Counted from the stretch's first letter, positions 44,125-54,042 are shown. The stretch is 64,000 nt of DNA from an uncultured Erythrobacter sp. (GCA_947501215.1 CANMUS010000004.1:173501-237500); one strand, 5' to 3'. Notes: generated by a model not told the origin, from the letters alone. Translations and numbers: made by a program.

Positions 44125-45983
44125 GCCGCGACGATCCCGTCCGCCACCACAAGGTAGCGCTGGTCGGCAATCCCAATTCGGGCAAGTCGGCACTGTTCAA
44201 CGCGCTGACCGGCGCCCGCCAGAAGATCGCCAACTATCCCGGCGTCACCGTGGAGCGAAAGGCCGGGCGGCTGGCCCTGCCGAACGGCGAATCGCGCGAG
44301 CTGATCGACCTGCCCGGCGCCTACTCCTTCGATGCTGCCAGCCCGGATGAGGAGGTGACCCGGAAGCTCGTCCATGGCGAATTCGAGGGCGAAGCCGCAC
44401 CCGATGTGCTGGTGCTGGTGCTCGACGCCGCCAATTTGGAACAGCATCTCGTTTTTGCGCAGGAAGTGCTCGAGCTGGGCCGGCCTACCGTGGTCGCGCT
44501 CAATATGGTCGATCTGGCGGAGCGTGACGGGCTGACGCTCGACCCGGCGGCACTTTCCGAAGCGCTCGGCGTCCCGGTGATCCCGACGGTCGCCGTGCGC
44601 CGGAAGGGCCTGCCCGAATTGGCACAGGTCATTGCCGAAGCCGATGCGCATGCCGACGAAGATGCACACAAGCGCTGGCACCTGACGCTGCCCGAGCGGC
44701 GGCTGGCGGCCAAGCACATGGCGAAAGGCGCGATCCTCTCCAAATCGACGCGCCACACGATCGAGAACGGCATCGATCGTGTGCTGCTCAATCCGTGGAT
44801 CGGGCCGGTGATCCTGTTCGGCCTGTTGTTCGTGATCTTCCAGGCAGTGTTCGCCTGGGCGACGCCCTTCGCCGATGCGCTGGAGGGCGGGGTGGGCGCC
44901 GTGTCCGCGCTCGTCACCGACACCATGCCCGAAAGCTTCGTGCGCGATTTCCTCACCGAGGGTGTGCTCGCCGGTGTGGGGTCGGTTGTAGTTTTCCTGC
45001 CCCAGATTGTAATCCTGTTCTTCTTCATCCTGGTGATGGAAGCGAGCGGATACATGGCGCGTGCGGCCTTCCTTATGGACCGGCTGATGGCGGGCGTGGG
45101 CCTGTCGGGCAAAAGCTTCATCCCGCTGCTCTCCAGCTTCGCCTGCGCCATTCCCGGCATCATGGCGACGCGCAGCATTCCCGATGCGAAGGACCGGCTG
45201 ACGACGATCCTCATCGCTCCGCTGATGACCTGCTCGGCGCGGCTGCCCGTCTATGCGGTGATCATCGCGGCGGTTATCCCGTCGACCAGCATCGGACCGG
45301 GCATCGGATTGCAGGGGCTTGTGCTGTTCGCGCTCTATGTCGCAGGGATCGTCGGCGCGATGGCGGCGGCACTGGTGCTGCGGCGCACGGTCGCGAAGGG
45401 TGCGGCGAGCGGCTTCATCATGGAAATGCCGCGCTACCAGCTGCCGCGGATCAAGGACCTCGCCATCGGGCTGTGGCAGCGCGCCTGGGTGTTCCTGCGC
45501 CGCGCGGGCACGATCATCTTTGTGGTCACGATTGCCCTGTGGCTGATGCTGAGCTTTCCCAAGGCCGAGCCGGGCGAGAGCCAGATGGATGCGAGCGTCG
45601 CGGGTATGGTCGCCGACGGTCTCCACCCGATCCTCGAGCCCATCGGCTTCAACCGCGAGATGAGCCTTGCGCTGGTGCCGGCCATGGCCGCACGCGAAGT
45701 CGCTGTATCGGCCTTGGCGACCACCTATGCCGTGGACGCAGCGGACGAGGAAGTCGCGGCCGAGGGCGTGACCGACAAGATCGCCGCGCTGTGGAGTCTG
45801 CCGACCGCACTCGCCTTCCTCGCGTGGTTCGTCTTCGCGCCGCAATGCATCTCGACCATTGCGGTCGCCCGGCGCGAGACGAACGGGTGGAAATGGCCGG
45901 TGTTCATGCTCGTGTACTTGTTTGCGCTGGCTTACGTGTTCGCGGGCCTCACCTACTGGGGCGCGGTGGCGCTGGGGTTGTAG
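44121..45983 (+). CDS. feoB: Ferrous iron transport protein FeoB
   Basis: FeoB imports Fe2+ across the inner membrane and has an N-terminal GTPase. The 620-residue protein has G1 GNPNSGKSALFN, G2/G3 region NYPGVTVERKAG and DLPGAYSF, and G4 NMVD, then a membrane part with the two Gate motifs (SSFACAIPGIMATRSI and FNREMSLALVPAMAAREV). It is a little shorter than E. coli FeoB. No feoC is present. Confidence 0.95.
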   Translation: MSRDDPVRHHKVALVGNPNSGKSALFNALTGARQKIANYPGVTVERKAGRLALPNGESRELIDLPGAYSFDAASPDEEVTRKLVHGEFEGEAAPDVLVLVLDAANLEQHLVFAQEVLELGRPTVVALNMVDLAERDGLTLDPAALSEALGVPVIPTVAVRRKGLPELAQVIAEADAHADEDAHKRWHLTLPERRLAAKHMAKGAILSKSTRHTIENGIDRVLLNPWIGPVILFGLLFVIFQAVFAWATPFADALEGGVGAVSALVTDTMPESFVRDFLTEGVLAGVGSVVVFLPQIVILFFFILVMEASGYMARAAFLMDRLMAGVGLSGKSFIPLLSSFACAIPGIMATRSIPDAKDRLTTILIAPLMTCSARLPVYAVIIAAVIPSTSIGPGIGLQGLVLFALYVAGIVGAMAAALVLRRTVAKGAASGFIMEMPRYQLPRIKDLAIGLWQRAWVFLRRAGTIIFVVTIALWLMLSFPKAEPGESQMDASVAGMVADGLHPILEPIGFNREMSLALVPAMAAREVAVSALATTYAVDAADEEVAAEGVTDKIAALWSLPTALAFLAWFVFAPQCISTIAVARRETNGWKWPVFMLVYLFALAYVFAGLTYWGAVALGL

Positions 45984-46082
45984 CGATTGCGTCCGGAGCG
46001 GTGTGGAAACTCCGTTCCGCCCCTAGAAGCGGGCAGCGCCCTCCGTTAGGCCGGTTGCCAACAGTTACGAAGGGACGATTCG

Positions 46083-46616
46083 ATGGCCGGTAGCCTCAAC
46101 AAAGTCATGCTCATCGGAAACCTCGGGGCCGATCCCGAGATCCGCAGCTTCCAGAACGGTGGCAAGATCGCCAACCTGCGCATCGCCACCAGCGAGACAT
46201 GGAAGGACCGCAACACGGGCGAGCGGCAGGAGCGGACCGAGTGGCACACCGTCGCGATCTTCTCCGAGGGCCTCGTCGGCGTGGTCGAGCGCTATCTGCG
46301 CAAGGGCTCCAAGGTCTATATCGAAGGCCAGCTGCAGACCCGCAAGTGGCAGGACCAGTCGGGCAACGACCGCTATTCGACCGAAGTCGTGATCCGCGGC
46401 CTCGGCGGCACGCTGACCATGCTCGACGGTGCGTCCGGCGGAGGTGGCGGCGGCGGAGGCCAGCGCGGCGGCGGCAATTGGGACCAGGGCGGCGGCGGCC
46501 AGAGTTCCGGCGGCGGCGACAACTGGCGCAGCGGCGGCGGTTCCTCGGATGGCAGCTCGGGTGGGTCCGGCGGCGGCTCGAACTACGACGATCTGGACGA
46601 CGATATTCCGTTCTGA
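46083..46616 (+). CDS. ssb: Single-stranded DNA-binding protein
   Basis: SSB coats single-stranded DNA in replication and repair. The 177-residue protein has the OB fold ([49 protein letters not shown]), a Gly/Ser-rich disordered linker (about residues 118-168) and the acidic tip DDDIPF that recruits partners. The linker DNA is repetitive (GGCGGC), so variation is possible. Confidence 0.97.
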   Translation: MAGSLNKVMLIGNLGADPEIRSFQNGGKIANLRIATSETWKDRNTGERQERTEWHTVAIFSEGLVGVVERYLRKGSKVYIEGQLQTRKWQDQSGNDRYSTEVVIRGLGGTLTMLDGASGGGGGGGGQRGGGNWDQGGGGQSSGGGDNWRSGGGSSDGSSGGSGGGSNYDDLDDDIPF

Positions 46617-46915
46617 GTCGAGTTCATCCGCGCTCGGCTTCGCGCGGGCGATGCCGAGACATGGACCGCATGTTACACTGTCCAGACAGGAAAAAACCGC
46701 TGTCGGATGAACCTTGTCCGCGCGTGATGCTTCGATGGCTTGATGAGAAGCATGCAGCATAGGCTGATGGCTGCCATGATCGTCCTCGTTTAAGAAAGCG
46801 CGTTGCTGCTGCGTATGATTTAGTGACGACCATTGGCGATGGCCTCCCGCTTCCCGACCCACGCCCGCTCAGCCTGAGCTTGTCGAAGGTCGCGCGCCGA
46901 GATTAGAGGCGAGGC
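46617..46915. other. 299-base spacer with inverted repeats and shared motif
   Basis: No credible gene is seen. GTTCATCCG (46622-46630) pairs with CGGATGAAC (46704-46712), enclosing a CTCGGC/GCCGAG hairpin and the 27-base motif at 46659-46685 that also occurs at 14650-14676. Near the end lies one arm (46865-46889) of the inverted repeat that brackets the GIY-YIG gene. The early hairpin may end the ssb transcript. Confidence 0.45.
46865..46889. repeat. Left arm of perfect 25-base inverted repeat
   Basis: This arm contains the internal palindrome CTCAGCCTGAG and then CTTGTCGAAGG. Its exact reverse complement is at 47230-47254, beyond the GIY-YIG gene, so the two arms enclose a 390-base unit. 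The sequence has the look of a dispersed REP-like element of sphingomonads; copy number elsewhere is not known from this window. Confidence 0.8.
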
Positions 46916-47200
46916 ATGACGTTCTTCACCTATCTGCTGCGCTGCAATGACGGTAGCTATTACGTCGGCCATACCGAAGAGCTGGAATATCGTTTCGCGC
47001 AGCATCGCTCCGGGGCGCTAGGCGGATACACTGCCGGTCGGCTGCCAGTGTCGCTCGAATGGTCGCAGGATTTTCCTACGCGCGACGAGGCGTTCGATGC
47101 AGAGCGACAGATCAAAGGCTGGAGCAGGGCAAAGAAGCAGGCTCTGATAGCTGGTGACTGGGAAGAGATCTCGTTGCTTGCCCGAAATCGCCAACGGTAG
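46916..47200 (+). CDS. GIY-YIG nuclease-superfamily protein
   Basis: The 94-residue protein is almost only a GIY-YIG domain: TYLLRC at residues 5-10 and YYVGHT at 15-20 form the variant GIY...YIG pair, with Arg26, His30 and Glu63 (AERQIKGWSR) in the usual catalytic spacing. It belongs to the short YhbQ/UPF0213-like group. GAGGCGAGG precedes the ATG. The gene is the only one inside a perfect 25-base inverted repeat. Confidence 0.9.
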   Translation: MTFFTYLLRCNDGSYYVGHTEELEYRFAQHRSGALGGYTAGRLPVSLEWSQDFPTRDEAFDAERQIKGWSRAKKQALIAGDWEEISLLARNRQR

Positions 47201-47229
47201 GGGTGCTTGGAGCAAACTACAGCGCGTGG

Positions 47230-47254
47230 CCTTCGACAAGCTCAGGCTGAGCGG
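47230..47254. repeat. Right arm of perfect 25-base inverted repeat
   Basis: This is the exact reverse complement of 46865-46889 (here CCTTCGACAAGC, then TCAGGCTGAGCGG). It starts 29 bases after the GIY-YIG stop codon. No target-site duplication is evident on the outer sides. Confidence 0.8.
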
Positions 47255-47303
47255 ATTGGGTGTCTGGTTTTGGTATCATGTCGGCGGACCAACATGCGCA
47301 GCG

Positions 47304-47840
47304 CTAGTCGCCCTTCCCCTTCAGCGCCGCCAGCGCCTCCGCCAGCGGCCCGCTCGGCGCTTCTTCTTCGTCGCTGACAATCCCCGCCGCCTTCCGCGCC
47401 TCGTCGGCGCCTGGTCCTTCGCGGTAGGGGTCGATGGCCAGCGCCAGCGTCTGCGCGATGGCTTCGCCGAGGTCGAAGCTGTCGCCTTCGTATTCAATCT
47501 CGTCCAAGTCCTCGCTGTCGAGCTCGATTTCCTCGTCGGGCGCGTAGTCCGGCACCGATCCGGCAGGCACGAAGCGCAGGGTCAGCGGCTCCTCGACATC
47601 GTAGGTCAGCGGTTCGCGCGTTACGGCGCAGGGCTGTTCGATTGTGGCCAGCAGGTGACCGTTCGCCAGCACCGCGCCATCCTTCGTCTCGAACGCCACA
47701 TGGGCGTTCAGCGCATCGACCGCCGTCACGCCGAAGCGCTTGGCCAGCGCCTCGAGCTCGGCCGTGTCGGCAGTAATCGTCATGGACTCGGCAGGGAGCG
47801 CGCGCGGCTTGACGAGGCGGACGAGTTCGGGCGCGCTCAT
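47304..47840 (-). CDS. YceD/DUF177 protein
   Basis: The 178-residue protein matches the DUF177 group found with 23S rRNA maturation and ribosomal genes elsewhere: PCAVTREPLTYDVEEPLTLRFVP has the single conserved Cys and RE motif, and the acidic DEEIELDSEDLDEIEYEGDSFDLGEAIAQTLALAIDPYR is typical. It overlaps the bc1 chaperone gene by ATGA, an arrangement common in sphingomonads. Confidence 0.88.
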   Translation of the reverse strand: MSAPELVRLVKPRALPAESMTITADTAELEALAKRFGVTAVDALNAHVAFETKDGAVLANGHLLATIEQPCAVTREPLTYDVEEPLTLRFVPAGSVPDYAPDEEIELDSEDLDEIEYEGDSFDLGEAIAQTLALAIDPYREGPGADEARKAAGIVSDEEEAPSGPLAEALAALKGKGD

Positions 47841-48355
47841 GCGGCGATCTCCCCCTTCTTCAGCGTCTCGAAGCCGGTCCGCTCCAGCCGCGCGTGCAGC
47901 GCCGCCATGCGCTGCACCAGTGCCTCGGCCTCGTCCGGCTGGGCCATTGTGACATTGCGCCGCACCGCCTCCACCAGCACCTTGGGATCGCTGCGTAGCC
48001 CGTCGCGATAGGCGCCGATGCGGCCATTCATGCTGGCCATCACGGCAGCCAGCTTCTTGCCGACGGTCGGGTCGCCGATCCCGGCCTCGCGCAATTGGCC
48101 TTCCATGTCCTCGGCGAACAGTTCGGTCAGGCGGGCGCTGGCATTGCTGCCTTCCTCGCCTGCATCGTCCAGCCGCAGCATCACCAGCGCCAGCACCAGC
48201 GTGACCATGTCATACCGGCCCTCCAGTGAATCCGCGACGCCGCACATGCGGTACCAGTCGGGATCGCGCGCTTCCTCCACCACGCGGTGCCACAGCGGGC
48301 GCCATTCCTCGCGCGGGTCGCTGGACAGGCCGAACAGGCGGGCGAAAAAGGACAT
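47837..48355 (-). CDS. Ubiquinol-cytochrome c chaperone (CBP3-like)
   Basis: The 172-residue protein has the Ubiq_cyt_C_chap fold: WHRVVEEARDPDWYRMCGVADSLEGRYDMVTLVLALVMLRL and LFAEDMEGQLREAGIGDPTVGKKLAAVMASMNGRI. Such proteins (CBP3/UQCC1) help assemble cytochrome b of complex III. The ATG at 48355 is preferred over 48409 because it starts the conserved MSFFARLFG. Confidence 0.87.
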   Translation of the reverse strand: MSFFARLFGLSSDPREEWRPLWHRVVEEARDPDWYRMCGVADSLEGRYDMVTLVLALVMLRLDDAGEEGSNASARLTELFAEDMEGQLREAGIGDPTVGKKLAAVMASMNGRIGAYRDGLRSDPKVLVEAVRRNVTMAQPDEAEALVQRMAALHARLERTGFETLKKGEIAA

Positions 48356-48528
48356 GGCATCTCCGTTCAGCGGCAATACAGGCCGCGATCTCCAGTCGCT
48401 GATCCCCAAGCGATCGGCAACAGTGACATTGCATGGGCCGATGCTTTGCGACTAAGGCGTTGGCCGAGCATATAGGGACGCGCGCCCACGCGGCCAAGCG
48501 GACTTGAAGACGGAGAATTGCTGTTCCC

Positions 48529-48990
48529 ATGAACAGGACCAAGATTGTCGGCCTTAGCGCCATTGCCCTTGCCGGTGTGGCTACCGCTGCGTGCCAGCCG
48601 ATCCGCGAAACGCGCGGCTATATCGTCGATCCGGTGCTGACCCAGTCGATCCAGCCGGGCATCGACAACCAGCAGTCGGTCGCCGGCACGCTGGGCCGTC
48701 CGACCTTCACCAGCCAGTTCGGCGAGCCGACGTGGTATTACGTGTCGAGCACCACGGGCCGCAAACCTTTCGTCCGTCCGCGGATCGAACAGCACCAGGT
48801 GCTTGCCGTGCGCTTCGATGAGGCGGGCAATGTCGTGGCTGCGGACCGCAGCGGGATCGACCAGGTGGCGTATCTGCGCCCCGATGGCGACGAGACGCCG
48901 ACGCTGGGCCGGGAGCGCAGCTTCCTCGAAGACCTGTTCGGCAATATCGGCGCGGTCGGTGCACCGGGCGTTGGCGGCCAGCAGCAGTAA
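48529..48990 (+). CDS. bamE: BamE/SmpA-OmlA outer-membrane assembly lipoprotein
   Basis: BamE is a lipoprotein subunit of the outer-membrane beta-barrel assembly machine. The 153-residue product has a lipoprotein signal ending in TAAC (Cys22 region), then the SmpA/OmlA domain: QSIQPGIDNQQSVAGTLGRP, WYYVSSTTGRKPFVRPRI and VLAVRFDEAGNVVAAD. It is divergent from the bc1 chaperone gene. Confidence 0.9.
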   Translation: MNRTKIVGLSAIALAGVATAACQPIRETRGYIVDPVLTQSIQPGIDNQQSVAGTLGRPTFTSQFGEPTWYYVSSTTGRKPFVRPRIEQHQVLAVRFDEAGNVVAADRSGIDQVAYLRPDGDETPTLGRERSFLEDLFGNIGAVGAPGVGGQQQ

Positions 48991-49038
48991 TCCGTCCGGC
49001 GGCTTGACCCATTCGGCGCGCGCCCCATATCGCGCGTC

Positions 49039-49599
49039 ATGAGTTCACACCGCGAAAGCCACGGCATCGTCCAGTGGCACTCCACCACCATCGTCGGCGT
49101 CAAACGCGGCGACCGGATCGTGATTGCGGGGGACGGGCAGGTCTCCATGGGCAACACGGTGATGAAGCCCAATGCCCGCAAGGTCCGCCGCATCGGGGAG
49201 GACGGTAAGGTCGTCGCCGGGTTCGCCGGCGCGACCGCCGATGCCTTCACCTTGTTCGAGCGGCTGGAAAAAAAGCTCGAGCAATATAACGGCCAGCTCC
49301 TGCGCGCCGCGGTGGAGCTGACCAAGGACTGGCGCACCGACAAATACCTGCGCAATCTCGAAGCGCTGATGATCGTGGCGGACAAGGAAAACCTCCTCGT
49401 CCTCACCGGCAATGGCGATGTGCTCGAACCCGAAGGCGGAATTACCGCGATCGGATCGGGCGGCAATTACGCGCTGGCTGCGGCCAAGGCGATCGCCGAA
49501 TACGAAGACGATCCCGAGCAGATCGCGCGCAAGGCGATGAAGGTCGCCGCCGACATCTGCGTCTTCACCAATGGCAATGTGACCGTCGAAGAAGTTTAA
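49039..49599 (+). CDS. hslV: ATP-dependent protease subunit HslV
   Basis: HslV is the peptidase ring of the HslVU protease. The 186-residue precursor has a 15-residue propeptide ending in WHS; the mature chain would start with catalytic Thr16 ([23 protein letters not shown]). The HslU-binding C-terminus ends in GNVTVEEV. hslU follows after a 92-base spacer filled by an inverted repeat. Confidence 0.96.
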   Translation: MSSHRESHGIVQWHSTTIVGVKRGDRIVIAGDGQVSMGNTVMKPNARKVRRIGEDGKVVAGFAGATADAFTLFERLEKKLEQYNGQLLRAAVELTKDWRTDKYLRNLEALMIVADKENLLVLTGNGDVLEPEGGITAIGSGGNYALAAAKAIAEYEDDPEQIARKAMKVAADICVFTNGNVTVEEV

Positions 49600-49603
49600 C
49601 CCG

Positions 49604-49681
49604 CGTCATCCCAGCGAACGCTGGGATCGCTTCCGGCCAAGTGCCGACCCGAGACAGATCCCAGCTTTCGCTGGGATGACG
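49604..49681. repeat. 78-base inverted repeat between hslV and hslU
   Basis: CGTCATCCCAGC (49604-49615) is repeated in inverse orientation as GCTGGGATGACG (49670-49681). Each end also forms its own small hairpin (CCCAGC GAAC GCTGGG, and CCCAGC TTTC GCTGGG). It looks like a dispersed intergenic repeat of alphaproteobacterial genomes. It starts five bases after the hslV stop and ends ten bases before the hslU start. Confidence 0.85.
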
Positions 49682-49691
49682 ATAGGATAGT

Positions 49692-50990
49692 ATGGACAAT
49701 CTGACCCCCAAGGCGATCGTCGCCGCGCTCGACGAGCACATCATCGGCCAGAAGGACGCCAAGCGCGCCGTGGCTGTGGCCCTGCGCAATCGCTGGCGCC
49801 GCCAGCGCCTGGATCGCGACCTGCGCGACGAGGTGACGCCCAAGAATATCCTGATGATCGGCCCCACCGGCTGCGGCAAGACCGAGATCAGCCGCCGTCT
49901 CGCGCGGCTGGCCGAGGCACCGTTCGTCAAGGTCGAGGCGACCAAGTTCACCGAGGTCGGCTATGTCGGCCGCGACGTCGAACAGATCGCCCGCGATCTG
50001 GCCGAAGAAGCCATCCGGTTGGAGAAGGAACGCCGCCGCGAGGCCGTTCGCGAAGCCGCGAGCGAGGCCGCGATGGACCGCTTGTTGACCGCGCTGGTCG
50101 GCGACAACGCGAGCGAAGCCACCCGCGAGGCTTTCCGCGCGCGCATCGTCGACAACTCGATGAACGACACCGAGGTCGAGATCGAGGTGAAGGACCAGCC
50201 GCAGTCGAACATGGAAATTCCCGGCATGCCCGGCAATGTCGGCATGATCGACCTCTCCGACATGCTCGGCAAGGCGATGGGCAAGTCCAACCTCAAGCGC
50301 CGCAAGCTCAAGGTGCCCGATGCGTGGGACCGGTTGGTGGAAGAAGAGGCCGAGAAACGCATGGACCAGGACGACGTCAACCGCGTCGCGCTGGAAAATG
50401 CGGAGACCAATGGCATCGTCTTCCTCGACGAGATCGACAAGATCGCCGTCAGCGACGTGCGCGGCGGTTCGGTCAGCCGTGAAGGCGTGCAGCGCGACCT
50501 GCTGCCGCTGATCGAGGGCACGACGGTGGCCACGAAATACGGCCCAATGAAGACCGATCACGTGCTCTTCATCGCCAGCGGCGCGTTCCATGTCGCCAAG
50601 CCCTCCGACATGCTCCCCGAACTCCAGGGCCGCCTGCCGATCCGCGTCGAACTGCGCGCGCTGACGGAGGAGGACTTCGTCCGCATCCTCAGGGAAACGC
50701 GCGCCAATCTGGTGGATCAATATACCGCGCTGCTCGGCACCGAGAAGGTCGCGCTCGATTTCACCGACGAGGCGATTGCCGAGGTCGCCAAGATCGCCGC
50801 ACGGGTCAACGAAAGCGTCGAGAACATCGGCGCCCGTCGTTTGCAGACAGTGATGGAACGCCTGCTCGAAGACATCAGCTTCGAAGCCGAGGAGCATGAG
50901 GGCGAGACCGTCACTATCGACGCCGACTATGTGCGCGAGCGGCTCGACGATCTGTCCGGCGATACCGACCTGTCGAAGTATATTCTCTGA
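49692..50990 (+). CDS. hslU: HslU ATPase/unfoldase
   Basis: HslU unfolds substrates for HslV. The 432-residue AAA+ protein has the opening [24 protein letters not shown], Walker [12 protein letters not shown], the pore loop region VGYVGRDVE, Walker [12 protein letters not shown] and the C-terminal [21 protein letters not shown], ending in DLSKYIL, the tail that inserts into HslV. It is the final gene of the pair. Confidence 0.97.
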   Translation: MDNLTPKAIVAALDEHIIGQKDAKRAVAVALRNRWRRQRLDRDLRDEVTPKNILMIGPTGCGKTEISRRLARLAEAPFVKVEATKFTEVGYVGRDVEQIARDLAEEAIRLEKERRREAVREAASEAAMDRLLTALVGDNASEATREAFRARIVDNSMNDTEVEIEVKDQPQSNMEIPGMPGNVGMIDLSDMLGKAMGKSNLKRRKLKVPDAWDRLVEEEAEKRMDQDDVNRVALENAETNGIVFLDEIDKIAVSDVRGGSVSREGVQRDLLPLIEGTTVATKYGPMKTDHVLFIASGAFHVAKPSDMLPELQGRLPIRVELRALTEEDFVRILRETRANLVDQYTALLGTEKVALDFTDEAIAEVAKIAARVNESVENIGARRLQTVMERLLEDISFEAEEHEGETVTIDADYVRERLDDLSGDTDLSKYIL

Positions 50991-51088
50991 CGCCGAGCCT
51001 GTGAGCGATTGATTTACCGCCCGCATCGCGTCAGCATGATCATGTGGACGGTAAATCGATTTTAGACATTCGGCGCTAAGGGGCCTGC

Positions 51089-51685
51089 ATGAAGCAGCAA
51101 GCCCTTGCCCTTGCAGAGCGTGTCGCGCGCGCGGTCGGATACGACAAGACGCACATCACGCGCACGGTCGCCTATCGCATGATCGACGCGTTTCTCGATT
51201 CCCTCCCGGTGCAGGAGATGGACGCGCTGGAGATCGCGGCGGGCTGGAAATGGCGCGAGCGCGACTGGGGCAGTTACACCGAGATGAACTGGCCAGAATA
51301 CGACATTTGCGATCATGTGCTCGATCGGCAGTTCGACATCTGCATTGCCGACAATGTGTGGGAGCACCTCGTGCGCCCCTATCGCGCAACCGAGCATGTG
51401 CTGCAGATGCTGAAGCCGGGCGGGATCTTCGTCAACATCACGCCTTTCATGATCCGCCAGCACGCCGTGCCGGTGGACTGCACCCGCTGGACGGAACTCG
51501 GCATGCGCAATTTCCTCGCCGAGGTCGGGTTCAACGAGGCGACGATCGAAACCGGATCGTGGGGCAATCGCAACGCGGTGAAGGCCAATCTCGACCGCTG
51601 GGCGCGGACCGGCTGGCAGCGGCGGTTCAAGAACGAACCGAATTTTCCCGTCACCGTGTGGGCCATCGCCCGCAAGCCCGAATGA
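51089..51685 (+). CDS. Class I SAM-dependent methyltransferase
   Basis: The 198-residue protein has a Rossmann-type methyltransferase core, with ALEIAAGWKWRER in the place of the usual glycine-rich SAM loop, DICIADNVWEHLVRPYRATEHVLQMLKPGGIFVNITPFM as motifs II-III and a following TRWTELGMRNFLAEVGF. The acceptor is unknown. It is coupled by ATGA to a glycosyltransferase gene, which hints at a surface or secondary-metabolite glycan. Confidence 0.8.
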   Translation: MKQQALALAERVARAVGYDKTHITRTVAYRMIDAFLDSLPVQEMDALEIAAGWKWRERDWGSYTEMNWPEYDICDHVLDRQFDICIADNVWEHLVRPYRATEHVLQMLKPGGIFVNITPFMIRQHAVPVDCTRWTELGMRNFLAEVGFNEATIETGSWGNRNAVKANLDRWARTGWQRRFKNEPNFPVTVWAIARKPE

Positions 51686-52527
51686 ACGACAGCCTGCCGG
51701 TCGCCATTGCGGTGATGGCGCATAACGAGGAACAGCGGATTGCGCGCTGCCTCGAAAGCCTTCCGCTGGGGGAGCCGGGCTACGCAATCCACGTGGTCGT
51801 CAACGGGACCACCGATCGCACGGCGCAGATTGCCCGCGGTTACGACGAGGTGACGGTCCACGACTGGGAGCAGGGCGGCAAGTCGCGCAGCTGGAACCGC
51901 TTCGTATTCGATGATCCAGCGCCCGCGGCGCGGCACTTCGTCTTCGCTGATGGCGATGCGCAGATCCAGCCGGGCTCGATCGCTGCGCTTGTAGAGCGGC
52001 TGGACGAAGGCGGCGCGAACGCGGCGTCCGCGTTTCCCGGCAATGGCCGTCGCGTAGAGGCCTATCGCGAGCAGATGCGGCGCGAGCACGGACTGTTCGG
52101 CGATCTCTATGCACTGCATGGCGATTTCGTTGCCCGCATGCGCGAAAAGGACATCCGCCTGCCGGTCGATCTGATCGGTGACGATGGCCTGCTCTGCTCT
52201 CTCGCCAAGACCGATCTCGACAATGAGGACGATTGGCAGGACGAGCGGGTCGCGACGATGGAGAGCGCTGCTTTCCTGTGCGACCCCGTGCGAGCGACGC
52301 CCGCCGACCTGCTCTTGCAGGCGCGCCGGATGCGCAATTACAGCCTGCGCCACTTCCAGAACCGGATCGTCAGCGACATCATGCGCGGGCCGGGGCCGGC
52401 GGCGCTGCCGGACCGACTGGCGTCGCTCTACGCCCGTTACCTGCCGCAATTCCGGCCCCGGCGAGATCCGCGCCTTTGGTGGTTCGACCGGCAGGCGCTC
52501 GCCGCGATGGCACGCGCCGCCGGGTAA
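51682..52527 (+). CDS. Family 2 glycosyltransferase
   Basis: The 281-residue GT-A protein has VAIAVMAHNEEQRIARCLESL at the start, GTTDRT nucleotide contacts and FVFADGDAQIQPGS, where the DxD metal site is D-G-D. The later LPVDLIGDDGLL may hold the acceptor base. The ATG at 51682 overlaps the methyltransferase stop. No other polysaccharide gene is nearby; a flippase lies near the window end but is distant. Confidence 0.88.
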   Translation: MNDSLPVAIAVMAHNEEQRIARCLESLPLGEPGYAIHVVVNGTTDRTAQIARGYDEVTVHDWEQGGKSRSWNRFVFDDPAPAARHFVFADGDAQIQPGSIAALVERLDEGGANAASAFPGNGRRVEAYREQMRREHGLFGDLYALHGDFVARMREKDIRLPVDLIGDDGLLCSLAKTDLDNEDDWQDERVATMESAAFLCDPVRATPADLLLQARRMRNYSLRHFQNRIVSDIMRGPGPAALPDRLASLYARYLPQFRPRRDPRLWWFDRQALAAMARAAG

Positions 52528-52533
52528 CCCGCC

Positions 52534-54042
52534 CTACGGATGCGGGGCGAGGCCGATCTCGACGCCGGTCTTGTCCGTCAGCGCAAACTTGTCGACGAGA
52601 TCGCTGCTCGCCTTGTTGAGGCCGCGCACTTGCACGCTGCGACCGTTGCGGCGCATGCGTTCGACCACCTTGTCCAGCGCGCCGATGGCCGAGATGTCCC
52701 AGAAATGCGCCTTGCGCACGTCGATGATGACGTGGTCCGCCGGATCGGGCTGGGTGCTTTCCGGGCCGAGCGCGGCTTCGAACCGCTCCACGCTGGCGTA
52801 GAAGATCTGGCCCTTGGCGCGGTAGATCGCCGTGTCGCCGTCGCGCTCGCGCACGACTTCGAACATGGTCATCACCTTGTGGGTGAAGAACACGCCCGAC
52901 AGGATCACGCCCGCCAGTACGCCGAGCGCGAGATTGTGGGTGGCGACGACCACTGCGACGGTAGCGACCATCACGACGCTCGACTGCCACGGGTGCTTGG
53001 TAAGGTTGGGAATCGAATTCCAGCTGAAGGTTCCGATCGAAACCATGATCATGATCGCCACCAGCGCGGGCATCGGCACCTGGCCGACGAGATCGCCAAG
53101 CAGGGCGAGCAGGATCAGCAGCGAAAGACCCGCGGTGAAGGTCGACAACCGGCCACGGCCGCCGCTGGTCACGTTGATGACAGACTGGCCGATCATGGCG
53201 CAGCCGCCCATGCCGCCGAACATCGCGGCGACGACATTGGCGACGCCCTGGCCCGCGCTCTCGCGGCGCTTGTCGCTGCCGGTATGCGTCATGTCGTCGA
53301 CGATCTGCGCGGTGAGCAGGCTTTCGAGGAGACCGACCGCCGCCATGGTTGCCGAATAGGGCGCGATGATGCGCAAGGTTTCCCAGCTAAGCGGCACGTC
53401 GGGCAGGGCGAAATAGGGCAGACCCTCGGGCAGCTCGCCCATGTCGGCCACTGTATTGACCGGCGCTTCGATCCAGATGCTGAGCGCGGTCAGGATCACG
53501 ATCGCGACCAGCGGGCTCGGGACGGCTGTCGTCATCTTCGGCAGCAGATAGATCACCGCCAGCGCGGCGGCGACCATGGCATAGGTCATCCATGTCACGC
53601 CGGGATTGCCAAGCGTGAGCTCGGGCAGCTGCGCCATGAATATCAGAATCGCGAGTGCATTGACGAAGCCGGTGATGACCGAACGGCTGACGAATTGCAT
53701 CAGCAGGTCGAGCCGCAGCAGCGCCGCGATGCCCTGGAAGATCCCCATCAGGATGGTGGCGGCGAACAGGTATTCGACCCCGTAATCGCGCACCAGCGGA
53801 ACGACTACCACCGCCACCGCGGCAGTCGCGGCGCTAATCATGCCGGGGCGCCCGCCCGTGAAGGCAATCACCATGGCGATGGCGACCGAGGCATAAAGGC
53901 CGACCCGCGGGTCGACACCTGCGATGATCGAAAAGCCGATCGCTTCGGGGATGAGGGCGAGGGCAACGACGAGCCCGGCAAGGACATCGGCGCGGATATT
54001 GGAAAGCCAGTCGCGCTTAATCGCACCAAAGTCGGGCGTCAT
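52534..54042 (-). CDS. SulP-family anion transporter
   Basis: This second SulP protein (502 residues) has [36 protein letters not shown], the [26 protein letters not shown] motif and a short C-terminal STAS domain (about residues 415-495, [28 protein letters not shown]). It resembles bicarbonate or sulfate transporters of the BicA/YchM branch. It is not linked to sulfur genes here; the RTX-collar gene lies upstream on the same strand after a hairpin. Confidence 0.93.
   Translation of the reverse strand: MTPDFGAIKRDWLSNIRADVLAGLVVALALIPEAIGFSIIAGVDPRVGLYASVAIAMVIAFTGGRPGMISAATAAVAVVVVPLVRDYGVEYLFAATILMGIFQGIAALLRLDLLMQFVSRSVITGFVNALAILIFMAQLPELTLGNPGVTWMTYAMVAAALAVIYLLPKMTTAVPSPLVAIVILTALSIWIEAPVNTVADMGELPEGLPYFALPDVPLSWETLRIIAPYSATMAAVGLLESLLTAQIVDDMTHTGSDKRRESAGQGVANVVAAMFGGMGGCAMIGQSVINVTSGGRGRLSTFTAGLSLLILLALLGDLVGQVPMPALVAIMIMVSIGTFSWNSIPNLTKHPWQSSVVMVATVAVVVATHNLALGVLAGVILSGVFFTHKVMTMFEVVRERDGDTAIYRAKGQIFYASVERFEAALGPESTQPDPADHVIIDVRKAHFWDISAIGALDKVVERMRRNGRSVQVRGLNKASSDLVDKFALTDKTGVEIGLAPHP

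Noticed and set aside
43905..45845. 646-codon minus-strand ORF over feoAB
   Set aside because: Antisense to FeoB with intact G motifs.
46865..47254. Insertion sequence
   Set aside because: No transposase and no target duplication; the arms resemble REP-type repeats.
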